Part shown: piece by piece, positions 1-13,812 of the stretch
How the letters are laid out: each line of letters starts with the position of its first letter
Position numbering within the stretch: position 1 is the first letter of the stretch
Assembly (NCBI RefSeq): GCF_025118155.1
Contig: NW_026251404.1
Location: forward strand, 372,001 to 436,000
Origin: Cokeromyces recurvatus
Taxonomy: Eukaryota > Mucoromycota > Mucoromycetes > Mucorales > Mucoraceae
Direction: 5' to 3'
Length of the DNA: 64,000 nt
The notes under the pieces: model-generated
The model's input: only the letters and a program-made list of their open reading frames with translations
What the model was told of the DNA's origin: nothing
Databases searched by the model: none
Position numbers and translations under genes: made by a program

Positions 1-19
1 TATTTATATGATATGATAG

Positions 20-1487
20 ATTTATAAAGCGAATATCACTAAAGCATCAAAGGGAACTCTTAATAACGAACCCATCATCAATGAAATTTTGACATTGAAA
101 AGAGAAAAAGCCAGATTGCTTGGTTATGAGACACCTGCTGACTTATCTCTTTCAGTCAAGATGGCACAAACACTTTCTGCTGCAGAATCATTATTAGACA
201 GTCTGTTTGAGGCATCTGTGAATCATGCTAAAACTGAGTTTGATGAGTTGACGCAATTTGCCAAAGATAAACTTCATCATCCTATACCTTTGCAGCCCTG
301 GGATGTAAGCTATGTAACAGAGCAATATCGAAAGAACTTATTCAAGTACGATGAAGAAACCATATCGGAATATTTTGCTTTCCCAAAGGTTCTTGATGGA
401 TTATTCGCTGTTGCTAATGAAGTACTTGGTATTCAGGTACGTGAATTAGATGACTCCGACATGAAACAAAAGGGAATCACACGTTGGCATGAGGATGTGA
501 AGGTGTTTGAAGTAATAGAGCAAGGAGAAGTGAAGGCCTACTTTTATGGTGACTTTTATTCAAGACCCTCTGAAAAGCGTAGTGGAGCTTGGATGGATGT
601 CGTGACTACTCGATTTAAGCATGCAGTAGATGGTCAAGTTACTTTACCTGTCGCTTACCTTATCTGTAATCAACCACCACCTCAGTCAGCAGATCAACCT
701 TCTCTTATGAAGTTTCGAGATGTGGAAACTCTTTTCCATGAGTTTGGCCATTGCCTTCAACATATGCTGACACGTGTTGATTATGCACCCGCATCAGGTA
801 TCAATGGTATTGAATGGGATTTTGTTGAAGTTGCGTCTCAATTTATGGAAAACTTTTGTAATGAACCTGACTGGATTCATCGTCTTTCAGGGCATTACAA
901 GACAGGAGCATCCATGCCTAAGGATATGATTAATGCTCTAGTAAAAAATCGTAAATTCATGAGCGGATTAGCCACCTTGAGACAATTACATTTTGCTAAA
1001 ATAGATTTAGCATTACATTCTCGCTTTAAGCCACCTACATCACCCAATGATCCAACAGTATTTGATCAAGATGCTGAAATCGCTAAACAGACTGTCCTTA
1101 CACCACGTTTGCCTGAAGATAAATTTCTTTGTAGTTTTAGTCATATCTTTGGAGGTGGATATAGCGCAGGCTATTATAGGTAAAGAGAAAATAAATGGAA
1201 ATATATCAAAAAAAAAAACTCCCTCCCCTTCCATAATTTATGAATAACGGCCAAAAAATTTTAGTTATAAATGGTCAGAGACATATTCTGCAGATGCTTA
1301 TGCAGCATTTGAAGAAGCAAAAATGAAGGATGGACAAGAAGGTATTAAATCCATAGGTAAACATTACCGAGATACCATTTTGGCTTTAGGAGGTGGTACT
1401 GCACCTAATGAAGTATGGGAGAAGTTCAGAGGTCGACCTAATGTAGATATAACCCCTTTACTTCGTCATTCAGGCTTAACAAATTAG
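20..1487 (+). CDS. Oligopeptidase A / thimet-type M3 metallopeptidase, 5' partial
   Basis: Zinc oligopeptidase of family M3A, cleaving short peptides in cytosol or organelle. Two exons are visible, 20-1179 and 1265-1487; the acceptor TAG at 17-19 opens the first and the gene's 5' exons lie left of the window. The join gives GYYSYKWSE, the conserved segment near the C-terminus of this family. The zinc motif HEFGH sits near base 740, with the downstream glutamate region FVEVASQFMENF. The start of the visible exon (IYKANITKASK) aligns with the family just before the ...ILxLRxExAxLLGY block, so roughly the C-terminal two thirds are present. The stop is 103 bp from the convergent MDM12 gene. Which paralogue it is (cytosolic or mitochondrial) cannot be told without the N-terminus. 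Confidence 0.93.
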
Positions 1488-1590
1488 AAGCAATAAATAA
1501 ATAAAAAAAAAAAAAGAGAATATTTATTTATATGGCAGTATGAAATTCTATTCTATAATAATAATACAATTATATGAAATTTAAGTTCGT

Positions 1591-2800
1591 CTAGTTCAAT
1601 TGAATTAGCTGATAACTGGGAAAAACAAGTTCATCATCCAAGATTTTCCGTAATTGATCCACAACAAATTTCTCAATTTTCCCCACATTTTTTAGCACTA
1701 AAAGCAAATACTTTAATGTCATTGTCTTTTTTTTTTTTTTTCGTTCCTTTATAAGTTATTATTACCTTGTTTCTGTTCATCTCCTACTATAGTCTCAATT
1801 TGTACATTTCGTAATAAACTTTTTTTTTTTGAAAGTTGGCTTAGCTTTGTATACATGTATAATAATTTAATAAAATCTGTTTATATATATATATATACCT
1901 GTCCATGCCAACGTCTTTTCCTCGACTATTTATGGGTAATGTATTTTCTTCAGGTTCCAACATAGAAACACAAACTCTACTCATACTTTGTATGTAAGCA
2001 ACCACAGCTGTTGCCTCAAATTCAATTGAACAAACACGCAAGTTTATGGGTAAACTCATAAACATCATACTAGGATAATTCATTCTTAATTCTGTCATCA
2101 CAGTCAAGCTCATATCTCCCTTATAAGAAATCAACATGTGAACTTGAAAGTCCATTTCTGTTTTGCTAGGACTCGGGATATGTTGACTTACTGAAGTGGA
2201 TGAATTAGAGACATGATTAATATCTTCATCATCAATCCAGTCCTCTTCATTCACTGAATCCCAAATGGGCGAACTTGTAGGCATCACAAGGGAGGAAGAA
2301 AAGTAAAAGCTTGGGGATTGAGTGTTGAATGGATGTTGAGGGGCAACAAAGGGTGAACGATGAAAAGAATGCATAAAGTTGAAACGTTGTTGTTGAGATA
2401 ATTGTGGACTGAATCGATTTATATTACTATAGCTATCCTCAGAAAAGTATTCAGTGGGTGCCATGGTTGGTGATTGAAGAGACATGTTTGATGTCGATGT
2501 CTGACTTGACATTACCAAGTTATTATTATTATTATTATTAGTATTATCATTAGGTTCCTTATCTACAACATGGGATACATTTGTATCATCAGTCTCAACT
2601 TGTTCATAAAATTCGGGGAAAGGATCAGTAATGTTTATAATTTCTAATTGAGGCGCTTCTGACCCCCACTGAAAATCAGTGACTTCAACATCACCGATAA
2701 AAGAAGGTTTTGTTATAGCTTGGAAATGCTTGTTTAAAAATTGTTTTACGTGATTAGCCAATTCAGCATCCAGTTTACTCCAGTCAATGTCTACTGACAT
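1591..2800 (-). CDS. MDM12: MDM12, ERMES complex subunit (SMP domain)
   Basis: Subunit of the ER-mitochondria encounter structure, which tethers the two organelles and moves phospholipids through SMP-domain tubes. Three exons, transcribed right to left: 2800-1899, 1818-1766, 1697-1591, giving 353 residues. The N-terminus ([10 protein letters not shown]) and the block [17 protein letters not shown] followed by [15 protein letters not shown] residues are diagnostic of Mdm12. A low-complexity Asn/Ser/Pro-rich insert (about residues 80-220) splits the SMP domain, as in other fungi. The small second and third exons encode LLRNVQIE...GDEQKQ and [16 protein letters not shown]...ELVFPSY, the expected C-terminal end of the SMP fold, and all three phases agree. 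The family is otherwise well conserved here; I see no damage. Confidence 0.95.
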
Positions 2801-3204
2801 TATATAAACAAATGGATTAAGAGAGAGAGAGCGTGTGTGGTTGGGTGTACAACAGATAGGGAGGGTATCAAGATAAGGTAAGGAGGAAGGGAAAATTTAG
2901 ATAAGCAATGAAAAAAGAAAGGATAAATTTTTATGGAATGGATTTTCGTAAATATAAGACTTTTTTCTGTTCTTCTAAAAAAAAAATTTTTTTTTATATA
3001 TATTTCGATGTAATTCTTTTCTTTTGAATGGTTATAAGCTCTTATAGAAGATTTGACAATGACTAGTGTTAATTAGTCTCGTTTTATAATTATGCATTAA
3101 AATAAGTCGTTTTGAGAAAAAAAAAAAGGAATTAACTCAGTTTCGCAATATAAAATCTAGTTGCTTTTTTTTTATAAATGTTTTTTTCTTCTTATTTATT
3201 TAAA
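2801..3204. promoter_or_regulatory. Divergent intergenic region MDM12 / RAD51D-like
   Basis: 404 bp between two genes transcribed away from each other, so it must hold both promoters. It contains a GA-rich patch (2820-2890), A/T runs and a TATATATAT stretch near 2996. I recognise no specific factor site. Confidence 0.5.
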
Positions 3205-4696
3205 ATGACAAAATTAAAAGTATTTTATAATAACTGGAATGAACGTCAACAAGCTTATTACAAAGTGACATTAGAAGATCTGTTGAGTAATAAAATAACC
3301 TCAGGTAAATTAAAATATCTTACTTTTTATCATGAACAAAAAAATTGATTTGTCTGAAAAAAAAAAAAAAAAAAAAAAGATAGCGAATTATTACAAATGG
3401 ATTTTAATGCGTTATGCAAAATAGTCAAAGTACCTAGACAGGTAAAGAAAAAAGTACTTGAAAACCAAAATTAAGTTTAGCTAATAAGGAATAGGTTATA
3501 CGTGCTTTTATGAAACAAGTTGCAGTTGATGTAGTAAAGCAAGAGCAACTTGATGATATTGATACAACATCTGTTACTGAAGAAAAATCAACTCCAGCCT
3601 ATTTACCTACAGGGCTTGAAAGGTAAAGAAGTACTGCAGTATGATTGTATTAGATAATTTAACCTGATATGTCTATAGTTTGGATAAAATGCTTTTGCAT
3701 GGATTTCAATTTGGACAGATTATCGAACTATGTGGAGAATCTATTAAAGGGAAAATAAAGGTATTCACTTTTTTTTTTTATTTTAGTTATAAGTCTTTTT
3801 TTTTATTTTATTTATTTACACTTATTTAATAAAGCTTTTATCGAGTCTACTTGTTTCTTATGTAACAACTTATCAAATTGAAGGTGTTTATGTATTTAAT
3901 AGTACAGGCATATTAGAGCCTAAACCAATGAGTGAACACTATGATCTATCAAGTATATGGATTCAAATTGAAATTACACAGACTTTTAGCTTACAAAGTC
4001 TAGTACAATCATTAGAAAATTTGGCAGCACTTTTATCAAGTTATCAAGAATATCCCTGTTTAATTATCATTGATGATCCTTCAAAATTAATAGAGCAAGA
4101 TTGGTCATCTTCTTTAGGTAAGTGTATATATATAGTTTGCTATCTTATCTAGTCTAATACTAATAATATCCCCTATGCAAAAGTGATTCATTTAGTTAGA
4201 ATTCTTCGTGTTTTATCAAGAAAGTTAGATTGTTGTATTGTATTACTACATCATACCTCTTCAGATGCATTAGTTACGTCTAATTCTACAACAGAAATAT
4301 GGAAAACGGCAATTGATTTAAGACTTGATTTTATTAGTGAAGAAACGATTCAACTGACAGAAACGCAAAATGAAGTATGAAATTTGAAAAAAAAAGGATT
4401 TTTCTGTAATGAATAACTAAAATGCTATCCCTTTCTTTTTATACATATATGTATTTATAGGATATCCAAAATATATGTCATATATAAGAAATGCTGTTAT
4501 GTAATGAAAAATACATCAAACTACTTTATGTTTAAAAGAATAATACAGATGTTCTATAAATTAAGAATAGAGGTTATAAGTAAGTAGTTGTGTTGTGAAA
4601 GGAAAGCCAATTAGACAACGTTATGATATGGGTGGTAATTGTAATGATATCCTATACATAAAGACAATTAAGAACTATGCACATATTTTAGGTTAG
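3205..4696 (+). CDS. RAD51 paralogue, RAD51D-like, with degenerate Walker A
   Basis: RecA/RAD51-fold protein expected in homologous-recombination repair. Exons 3205-3304, 3380-3441, 3495-3622, 3679-3760, 3835-4117 and 4184-4374 join in phase. The short N-terminal part (VTLEDLLSNK) resembles the RAD51D N-terminal helical domain. It is followed by LPTGLESLDKMLLHGFQFGQ, the TGxxSLDxLLxxG entry to the ATPase core. Walker A is GESIKGKI: the Lys is kept but the final Ser/Thr is Ile. Walker B is CLIIIDD. The C-terminus is uncertain. A short exon at 4461-4487 gives an immediate stop, but bases 4590-4696 encode a VVKGKPIRQRYDMGGN-like hairpin typical of the family end, so I extend the gene to the TAG at 4694-4696. 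RAD51D is the best fit; XRCC2-like is possible. Confidence 0.8.
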
Positions 4697-4710
4697 ATTA
4701 GCTTTTATTT

Positions 4711-5618
4711 TTACCTTTCTTTTTCCTTCTTTTCTTGCTTTTCAATCTTATCTTCAGGTGGTATAAGTTGAAAGCTACATAATAATGTATTTGATATTGT
4801 CAATACAGCACCATAATTGTCAAATTCACCACAATAATTGGGTGCACTAAATACTGTAACTAGTTTCCTTTGATTAAAGAATTCATAACCATCTTCAACA
4901 ACCTATATAAATAGCTATGCTTATGAATAACGGGTCTGCCTGCCTGTCTATCTATTTATTTATATTATGTAAGTTATACCATATGAGCTCGACATATTAG
5001 GTCTAAATCAAATCGATGTAAAAAATCATCTATATTCTTTCTGCCAAAACAAACAGATACGCCTCTATCATTCTCGCTCCAATCAGGTGAAGCATCACTT
5101 GGATCTGACCAAAGCAAATCATTTAATAATCCATATTCTGGTATCTCTACAGGTCGTTGGATTGACTTGATTTGTTCCATTGATCTTAATGAAGGTGATA
5201 ATCCACCATGTACGCAAAATATCCTTTGTCCTATAGTAGCTGCTATTGGCATCGTATTAAAGACATCAATAAAATGTCTCCAAATCTTGATATTATTCAT
5301 TCTTCTTTTACATTCATCATAGAATCCGTATACTTTTGTAATCATCATTATTAGCAGGTGGTCATTGTCTATCATTCATTAAATCATTATTTACCTCGTG
5401 TAACATCAGCACTTTCATGGTTTCCTCGAAGAAGGAAAAAGTTGATAGGATATTTGATCTTGAAACAAAGTAATAACAAGATAGTTTCTAGACTATACAT
5501 ACCACGATCCACATAGTCGCCTAAAAATAAATAATTTGAGCTAGGCGGAAATCCGCTTTGATAAAATAAACGTATTAAATCATGATATTGCCCATGAATC
5601 TAATAAATCGTTTTATTA

Positions 5619-5655
<37 letters not shown>

Positions 5656-6136
5656 AGCTTTAAATAATATGATGGTTACATCTCCTACGACTTTTAAATC
5701 AGGATCTAATTCTAATAAAACCTTTATAAATAAGCAAGTAAATAAGTAAATAAATAAATATAAATAGAGTATTTATAAAAATAGTCATTACAGGCTGATT
5801 TAAAAATAGTTGACAAGAATATCGACAAATAGCAATGACTTCTTCTTGACTTAAACATAAGGATTTTCCAATATGTTTAGTCTGACCCACTTTAATTAAT
5901 CTTTGAATACAAGAGTCGATTGTATTCATATCAATTTCATTATTATTATATGTTTCATAATAATCATCAATTTCTTCTTCTTCTTCATAATAGCCTTCTT
6001 CATCTTCTAGAACAGGTTTTCTATAGTCTGGAACACTAGCTGTAGCATTTTTATTATTTTCGCTTATATTGGATATATTTCTTGTTGCTTGTTGCTTTTT
6101 TAATTTTCTACTATGTTTTGAAGAATGATTTCCCAT
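4711..6136 (-). CDS. Ser/Thr protein phosphatase, PPZ/PP1-type catalytic subunit
   Basis: Metal-dependent PPP-family phosphatase, 378 residues in five exons: 6136-5792, 5721-5680, 5599-5395, 5332-4980 and 4902-4711. The catalytic signatures are GD|IHGQY (split by the second intron), [25 protein letters not shown] and [12 protein letters not shown]. The roughly 90-residue N-terminal extension begins [14 protein letters not shown], with Gly2 suited to N-myristoylation as in fungal Ppz1/Ppz2. It contains an acidic, Tyr-rich patch but is much shorter than the Ser-rich arms of yeast Ppz. The C-terminus after IPPE is a short Lys/Glu tail. PPZ proteins act in salt tolerance and cation homeostasis; that role here is inferred from the myristoyl-type leader plus the PP1 core. 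The 3' end lies 14 bp from the convergent RAD51D-like gene. Confidence 0.9.
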
Positions 6137-6485
6137 AATAGTTATTTATAATAATAAAAGGAAAAGGGAAAAGAAATAAGAATTACGTTTATTATATATT
6201 TGTATATAAAAAAAAAAAGCATGATTTTTTCCAAATAGAGTTAAGCATAAGGGCGTCACACAGGTAACTAATTTTGGAAATTAGTTTAAAGGGAAAAGAA
6301 AAATACAACGAGAAGATTGATAATGCTTAAAAATCCAGGAACTGTTACTATATAAGGGATATCATTGTAAACATATAAAACATAAAAAAATAAAAAAAAA
6401 GCGGGGAGGGGGAGTAGGGAAAAGGAAAAGAGAGAGAGAGAGGGAGGGAGAGGAAATGATTATTCTATCTATTTATTATATAACA

Positions 6486-7438
6486 TTATTCTTCTAACCA
6501 TAATTGCCAACCATGTACAGTCGCCCGTACTTCCTCGTCTCCTGGATCTTCTTTAAACATAACTCCCATTCTTTGTGTCATAAAATGATCTACTTTAAAA
6601 CCATAACCTAATAATTCTCTATCTTCTGGATCTACATCATCACGTACAGGTCTTTTTGCAATTTCAAAGAACTCTAAATCTCGATGAGCTAAATGAGGGC
6701 GATGGTGTGTATAAAATACATAGACACGACCTGTATTTGGTGTTAATAATTCTCGACATGTCTTGAGCATAGCGTGATGTTGTGAATGATTAAACACTAA
6801 ATCGCTCAAGATCAAGACATCAAATGTCTTTTGTGATGTAGGTAAATGACTTTTTAATTTATCAGTTGCTGTACCCCAAACATAACCTTCTACCACTACT
6901 GAGTGAAGTTGAGGAATGTTATGATCTACATTATATTGGATATTATCAATGAGTTCTTTATCAGGATAGTCTGTCACAACGACTTTAGAGGCTCCATTAA
7001 GAGCTGCTACTAAGCTAGGTAAAGCCCCTCCAGCACCCAACTCCAACACATATTTTCCTTTTACAAGTTGTGGATTAGTATCAAATAAGGAAGCAAATAC
7101 TTTAGAAGCATTCCATAAATGATGTGCCCAAAGTGGATGAGATCCAACAAGCTTGATGGTCAATTCTTTAGGTGTACTATCTACCGTTAAAATTAAAATA
7201 AAAATAAAATGAAACCGGGTATAACTATATCATACCTTGTGATGTAGTTTCTCTTTTGTATACTTCAAATGTAGGCTCAATTTGAGGTACATCTTGTTCA
7301 TCTTCTACCTAAATTGAGAAAAAAAGGGATCATCATGTTACAATCAAATGCCTAATTTTTCTTTTCTTTTTGTCTTTATGCACTTACACCAAACAAATCA
7401 CCAGCAAAACCATCTTCTTCATCAGAGGAATGTGACAT
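6486..7438 (-). CDS. EFM7: EFM7/NNT1-type protein N-methyltransferase
   Basis: SAM-dependent methyltransferase of the METTL21-like superfamily. The yeast orthologue Efm7 (formerly Nnt1) methylates the N-terminus and adjacent lysine of elongation factor eEF1A. Three exons (7438-7388, 7308-7236, 7180-6486) give 272 residues. The leader MSHSSDEEDGFAGDLFG is like the yeast start. The family signature LVGSHPLWAHHLWNA precedes motif I VLELGAGGALPS, then VVTDYPD and ILSDLVFNHSQH. All junctions use GT/AG and keep phase. An older reading as nicotinamide N-methyltransferase is less likely. I chose the ATG at 7438 because it opens an acidic leader joined by the gtaagt donor. Confidence 0.9.
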
Positions 7439-7650
7439 ATTTATATCTGTATAAAGTAATAAATGAATGCACTATTATTTTATTTATTTTTTTAATAAAA
7501 AAATATTATATAATAAGCCACAACAATAATTTTGTTACTTATTACTATTTACAGTCAACAGTTGATGGTAACCGACTTTACCGAACATGATACTACTTTG
7601 GTTATAAGGTATATTCTCTACTATTAAATAATGAAAACTAGATAGATGGT

Positions 7651-8560
7651 TTATACCAAAGAGAAATTTGGTAGTAATATCATTTTTCTGTTCCTATTAG
7701 TCCCTGCTATAATTTTAAGGGAATACGTACAATCTTGTTTGATTCCCATAATTAACTTCAAGATTTCCTCTTCAGCCTTTTCTTTTTCCCATTTCTTCTT
7801 CTTTTTTTGTTCTTGACATATAAATTGATTCAAATCATAAGCTGTTAAATCTTTTGATAATTGCAACACAATATCCGGCTTGAGTTCAAGTGCGCTATTA
7901 GCGGATAAAAATGGCTCGACTACCCCCTCATGTTTGTTGAACAACCCCGCCCTTAAATATTTTATAAATCGCATAGTATTAGTTTTTCCAAGTTTTAAAA
8001 CAGCCTTATTATGTGTAGAGATTATATTTTCTATCATCTTGTATTCAGAATTATATTTTTGGTCCAAGAGGTCTTGTACATATTTATTCTTCCTTTTCGA
8101 GATCCTATTTGCTAGTATTCATTAATGATTTTCTTTTTTTTTGTTCAAATTCTCCTTTAAACTTGACAGCATCGTTATTAAGCATTCTATTTCCAAAGGC
8201 TATAATTGGAACTTGCGTTATATCTTGATAAATAAGTTATATGATATCTTTTAATAATGTACTGTAACTGATCTAAAAAAGACTAAGCCAAACCCATCAC
8301 CAGTTTACATGAATTTGTTTATACTCAATTTTTACACTCAGATAATCTAGAGTGGCATAAATTTTATTAGGACACAGCCGCTGAAGATCAGAAGTACGAC
8401 TACCTCCAAAATAACGCTTATTATAGTAACAAGAATAAATTCTTGGCCCTCTCCTTCTATCTATGGCTGATGATAAAACTCTTGACTAGCTAATGCTGAC
8501 AAAGTTATATAATTCACACTCTTCTTTATTAACATACGTATTAACTCTATTTCCTTTATC
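7651..8560 (-). pseudogene. Decayed orphan coding locus
   Basis: Coding-like reading frames run right to left but are interrupted. From about 8560 to 8300 one frame reads with a single in-frame TAG (about 8489) and includes RRRGPRIYSCYYNKRYFGG and a Cys-Pro-Asn motif. About 8240-8108 encodes VPIIAFGNRMLNNDAVKFKG followed by a stop. A third, shifted frame (8103-7651) is open for over 130 residues (LGKTNTMRFIKYLRAGLFNK, then a Lys/Glu-rich coiled segment). The short FGN...VKFKG stretch resembles a Mucorales orphan family that I link loosely to TnpB/Fanzor-like transposon proteins; this is weak. I cannot name a function. It lies between EFM7 and GSK3, with no splice model that rescues all pieces. 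Confidence 0.45.
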
Positions 8561-8719
8561 TGATAAAAGAAAAAAAAAACTAAACTTCATATAAATTCAT
8601 CTGAATGTAATAAACAATATGTTATCATATTGAAAAATTACTTCTATTTATCTTTTATATATATATATATGTATATAAATATATATGTGTATATATTTCT
8701 TTTTTTTTGGGGGGTTCGA

Positions 8720-10333
<1,614 letters not shown>

Positions 10334-10937
10334 TTTCTCGAATAGCTATGAATATATGAAATGAGTAAGTCTTTATTACTATTCTAGTATTCTATTCTTT
10401 TTTTTTTTTTTTTTTTTACTTTAGGTATAGATATACTATTTTTGTGTGTAGTCTTAGAAAAAAGGAGAATGTTTAATTTTTTTTTTTTGTTTAAAAAGGA
10501 GGATACAGAAAAAAAAAAGAAAGGAAAAAGAAAAAGAAAAATAGAAAAATTGGTGTAAGGAGAGCAACTAGCAGCAGCTCAAAAAAAAAAAAAAAAAAAA
10601 ATATGGGATGATATACATAAATTATTGGCCAGCTTTTTTGGCATACTTAAATGTGTTCCCATATACTAAAAAATGATTGGATAACTTTTTGTCTAAAAAT
10701 GTTGCTGCTTATTTAACTTTCCTTTTCCTCTAACAATGATGATGACAAACAACAAGAAAAAAAAACAAATAGATAAAGGTGAAGTGTATATCATCAACTA
10801 TAAAGTCACTTTAAAGAGAGACAAGACGATGGAAATAAGATACATGTATGAGAATACATAAAATAGAGAGGCAGAATCAATTCAGTTTATTTAATGAATG
10901 ATTATATAAATTAAAGGCTTGTATAGATTCATTTATT

Positions 10938-11004
10938 CTAGCATGTCGCATTATTATCTTTCAGAGAACATTTGTTATAATGACATGCTTCGGTATCATC
11001 ATGT
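10938..11004 (-). other. Possible isolated terminal exon
   Basis: A good acceptor (tattttcag) is followed by a 22-codon open segment reading HDDTEACHYNKCSLKDNNATC and a TAG. It is less AT-rich than its surroundings and looks coding. I could not join it convincingly to SEC12 upstream, whose reading frame already closes at 11666. It may be an alternative SEC12 luminal end, a very small gene, or chance. The rest of 10334-11665 shows only homopolymers and AC/AG-rich microsatellite (about 11480-11570). Confidence 0.25.
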
Positions 11005-11665
11005 CTGAAAATAAAAATAGATGAATATATAATCTTTTTTATGCATTTTAGTATAATACATTTTATTATGCAAAATGAACAATGAAATTTACAAGATAGT
11101 AAAAGCAAAAAAAATAAAATAAAATAAAAAACTCTCTTAGATCTATAATGGTTGAACTCAAGTAACATTAATCACAAGTTGCTAAAGAACTTTAAGATTT
11201 TATAGATGTACAATGACTCACTATGAACTTCAATATCTCATTTTAAGATTTCACTATGCATTTTATAGAAAATTAAATACAAATACTCGGACAATATTGG
11301 TAATAATAGAAAAAAAAAATACCATTCAGTCATATTATATGGTAAAGGTCTTGTTATTTATATTATATTACTGAATGATTTGTTCTGTTAAAAATCCCCT
11401 TTCCATAAACATCCAAAGAAAAGTGACTCAGCAGGTATCCAAACAAACAAACAAATCTCAAGCAGTTTACTTAAAACACAGACACAGACACACATACGCA
11501 TACACATACACATACACTCTTACCCTTTAAAAGGAGAAAGAGAGAGAGAGAAAGAGGAGAGAAAGAGAGTTACCTCCTTCTCCGTTATACTTGAATTGAC
11601 TAGAGTAATTAAATAATATGGATATAACACACTCAATTATTTAACTATTTTGTACATAAATAAGA

Positions 11666-13338
11666 TTATAAAGTCCATTGCACAATGATATGCACTAAAA
11701 GAGCAAATAATAACATATCCAATATCATAAATATGGATTCAATAATAAAATAGGCTAATATAAATAAGTGAGTACTTTTTTCTATTTTGATAATATGCTT
11801 TCTACCTTGATATTTCTTATGAGTTAAGTTTATACTTTCTGGTAAAATCATGACACGACAATTATTATCTGCACCAGCACTCGCCAAGTATCTACCTGAT
11901 GGATTGAAACATAAGTTTGTAATTGCAAATCCATGGGCTTTAGGTATTCTCAAAATAGGCTTTTTTTTTTTTGAATCATATGAATATAAGTCTTACACAT
12001 ATATATGATATTTATTATTGTTTACTTACTTTTAACGTTTGAGCATCAACTAAACCAATACTTAAATCAGTAGATGCATAAGCTAAAATATCACCTGTAG
12101 GACTTGATAAAAAAAAAATATATTTATTAACATATAAAAAAAAAATCTTTTTTATCTATGAGTAGATTTCCTTACTTGACAGTGAAAGTTGTTATACTCT
12201 TTCTACTAATGCCTGCAGTTTTTGCTTTATTGACTGGATATGATCTACTCTCTCTTAACTTCCATGCACAAATAAATCCTTTTCCTCTTGTTGATATCGG
12301 GTTAATGACAGCATATAATGTCTCTTGTTGATTTTTACTAGAATAACCATATCTAATAATATAATGCATATGAATTCTATTTTTCCTATTCTTCTTCTAA
12401 TCACTTACCGACAAGCATGAATTTCACAAGTAGTATGCTTATTTAATTTAGGGCTATCAATGACTTGAACAATTGTACCATCATGTATAGATAAGATAAT
12501 TAAAGCGGATGAAACTGCTATAGCTACATGCTCTTCATGATGATCAATAGCAATATCTTGTACATTCATAAAACGTAATGATGGAAAGCATAATTCCCAT
12601 TGTGTTGTAGAAGTGGTTGTTTTCTTTAATACAGAAATCCTACCATCACTAATCCCTGTTACTAAATAATTTCCTGAACGACTAAAACGAGTTATTTTCT
12701 AAATAATTCATAGTAAATCAATCCCTATTGTGTGTGTGTTTTGGTGCAAAATTAATTATTTACCTGATACTCTTCAGGGTTCCTACATGTACTTGTAGAG
12801 AACTTGGATTTAAATTGAATTTGACTATTTGAACAAGTTATTATATGTATGCATATATATATATACTGTCTTTTACCCATTTTCAATATCAAAAATTTGA
12901 CAATTTAGATTAATACCCTGTTTGATATTTTCCTCAGAACTATTAATACCTGAAATTAATACGGGTAGCTTTATATAACTCGTAAGTGATAAATTTTCAA
13001 GCATTTTCTAATAAATAAATATATATATATATATACATTAGGATGACAAGCAATTGACATTGGACAATCTTCTTTATCTGATAAGAGTAAAGAACTAATT
13101 TGTTCAAGTTGTTTATTCTTTTCATTAATTTGTAGTGAAATCTATGTGCCCAAAATAATAAGTCCATAACTACAAAGTTGAGAAAATAAAAAAACGTTTA
13201 CCAAATTATTCTTTACACCCGAACGATTAGCTCCACCTCCACCTCCAGCAATTAAAACATCATTAGCTGTAAAATCAAGTCCATAAACTGGAAAGCCAAC
13301 TTTTTTTTTATGGTAAATAAGTGATGTAATGTACTCAT
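11666..13338 (-). CDS. SEC12: SEC12, ER-membrane guanine nucleotide exchange factor for Sar1
   Basis: WD40-repeat membrane protein that loads GTP on Sar1 to start COPII vesicle budding. Nine exons: about 13338-13202, 13141-13037, 13007-12877, 12824-12764, 12698-12409, 12352-12176, 12102-12030, 11959-11806 and 11754-11666. The first blade carries GFPVYGLDF...AGGGGGANRSGVKNNL, the Sec12/PREB signature that holds the potassium-binding loop. The last blade carries KAHGFAITNLCFNPSGRYLASAGADN. One hydrophobic segment (FMILDMLLFALLVHIIVQW) at the very end anchors the protein, with almost no luminal tail, unlike yeast Sec12. The start is a problem: the ATG at 13338 is one base out of frame with exon 1 across a run of nine A, so either the run length is wrong or a separate first exon supplies the ATG. 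Confidence 0.9.
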
Positions 13339-13812
13339 CGTTAATGTAATTTAAAAAAAAGAAAAAAATAAAATAAAATAAAATAAAATAAAATAAATTA
13401 TACAACACAACAATACAGAAGAAAAGCTTTTATCGCTGTATAAATTTTTATTGTTCAAACATATGACGGTAATCCTGGGAGATCTTTTTTTTTTTTTTTT
13501 TTTTTTTTTTTTCAGTTATCATGTAAAGAAGGTCGGACTTGAAATAAATAGAATGCATATAGTTCAAATCTTTTTTCTTTTTTTTTTTTTGTTTTCTTTA
13601 CTATGACTAATATATAGGATAGAAATAATAATAATAATGATAATGATAAAGTCATTTATTATTATCATAAAGCATTTTTTTTTATAGATGCTTACTGACG
13701 ATGAATATAATGTGCCAAGAAGTTGCGAAAATAAAATAATGCATTTCAACTGCATAAAAAAGATAAATTAACTATTTAAGGAAATAAAATTATGTACAAC
13801 CAATGATTAGAG

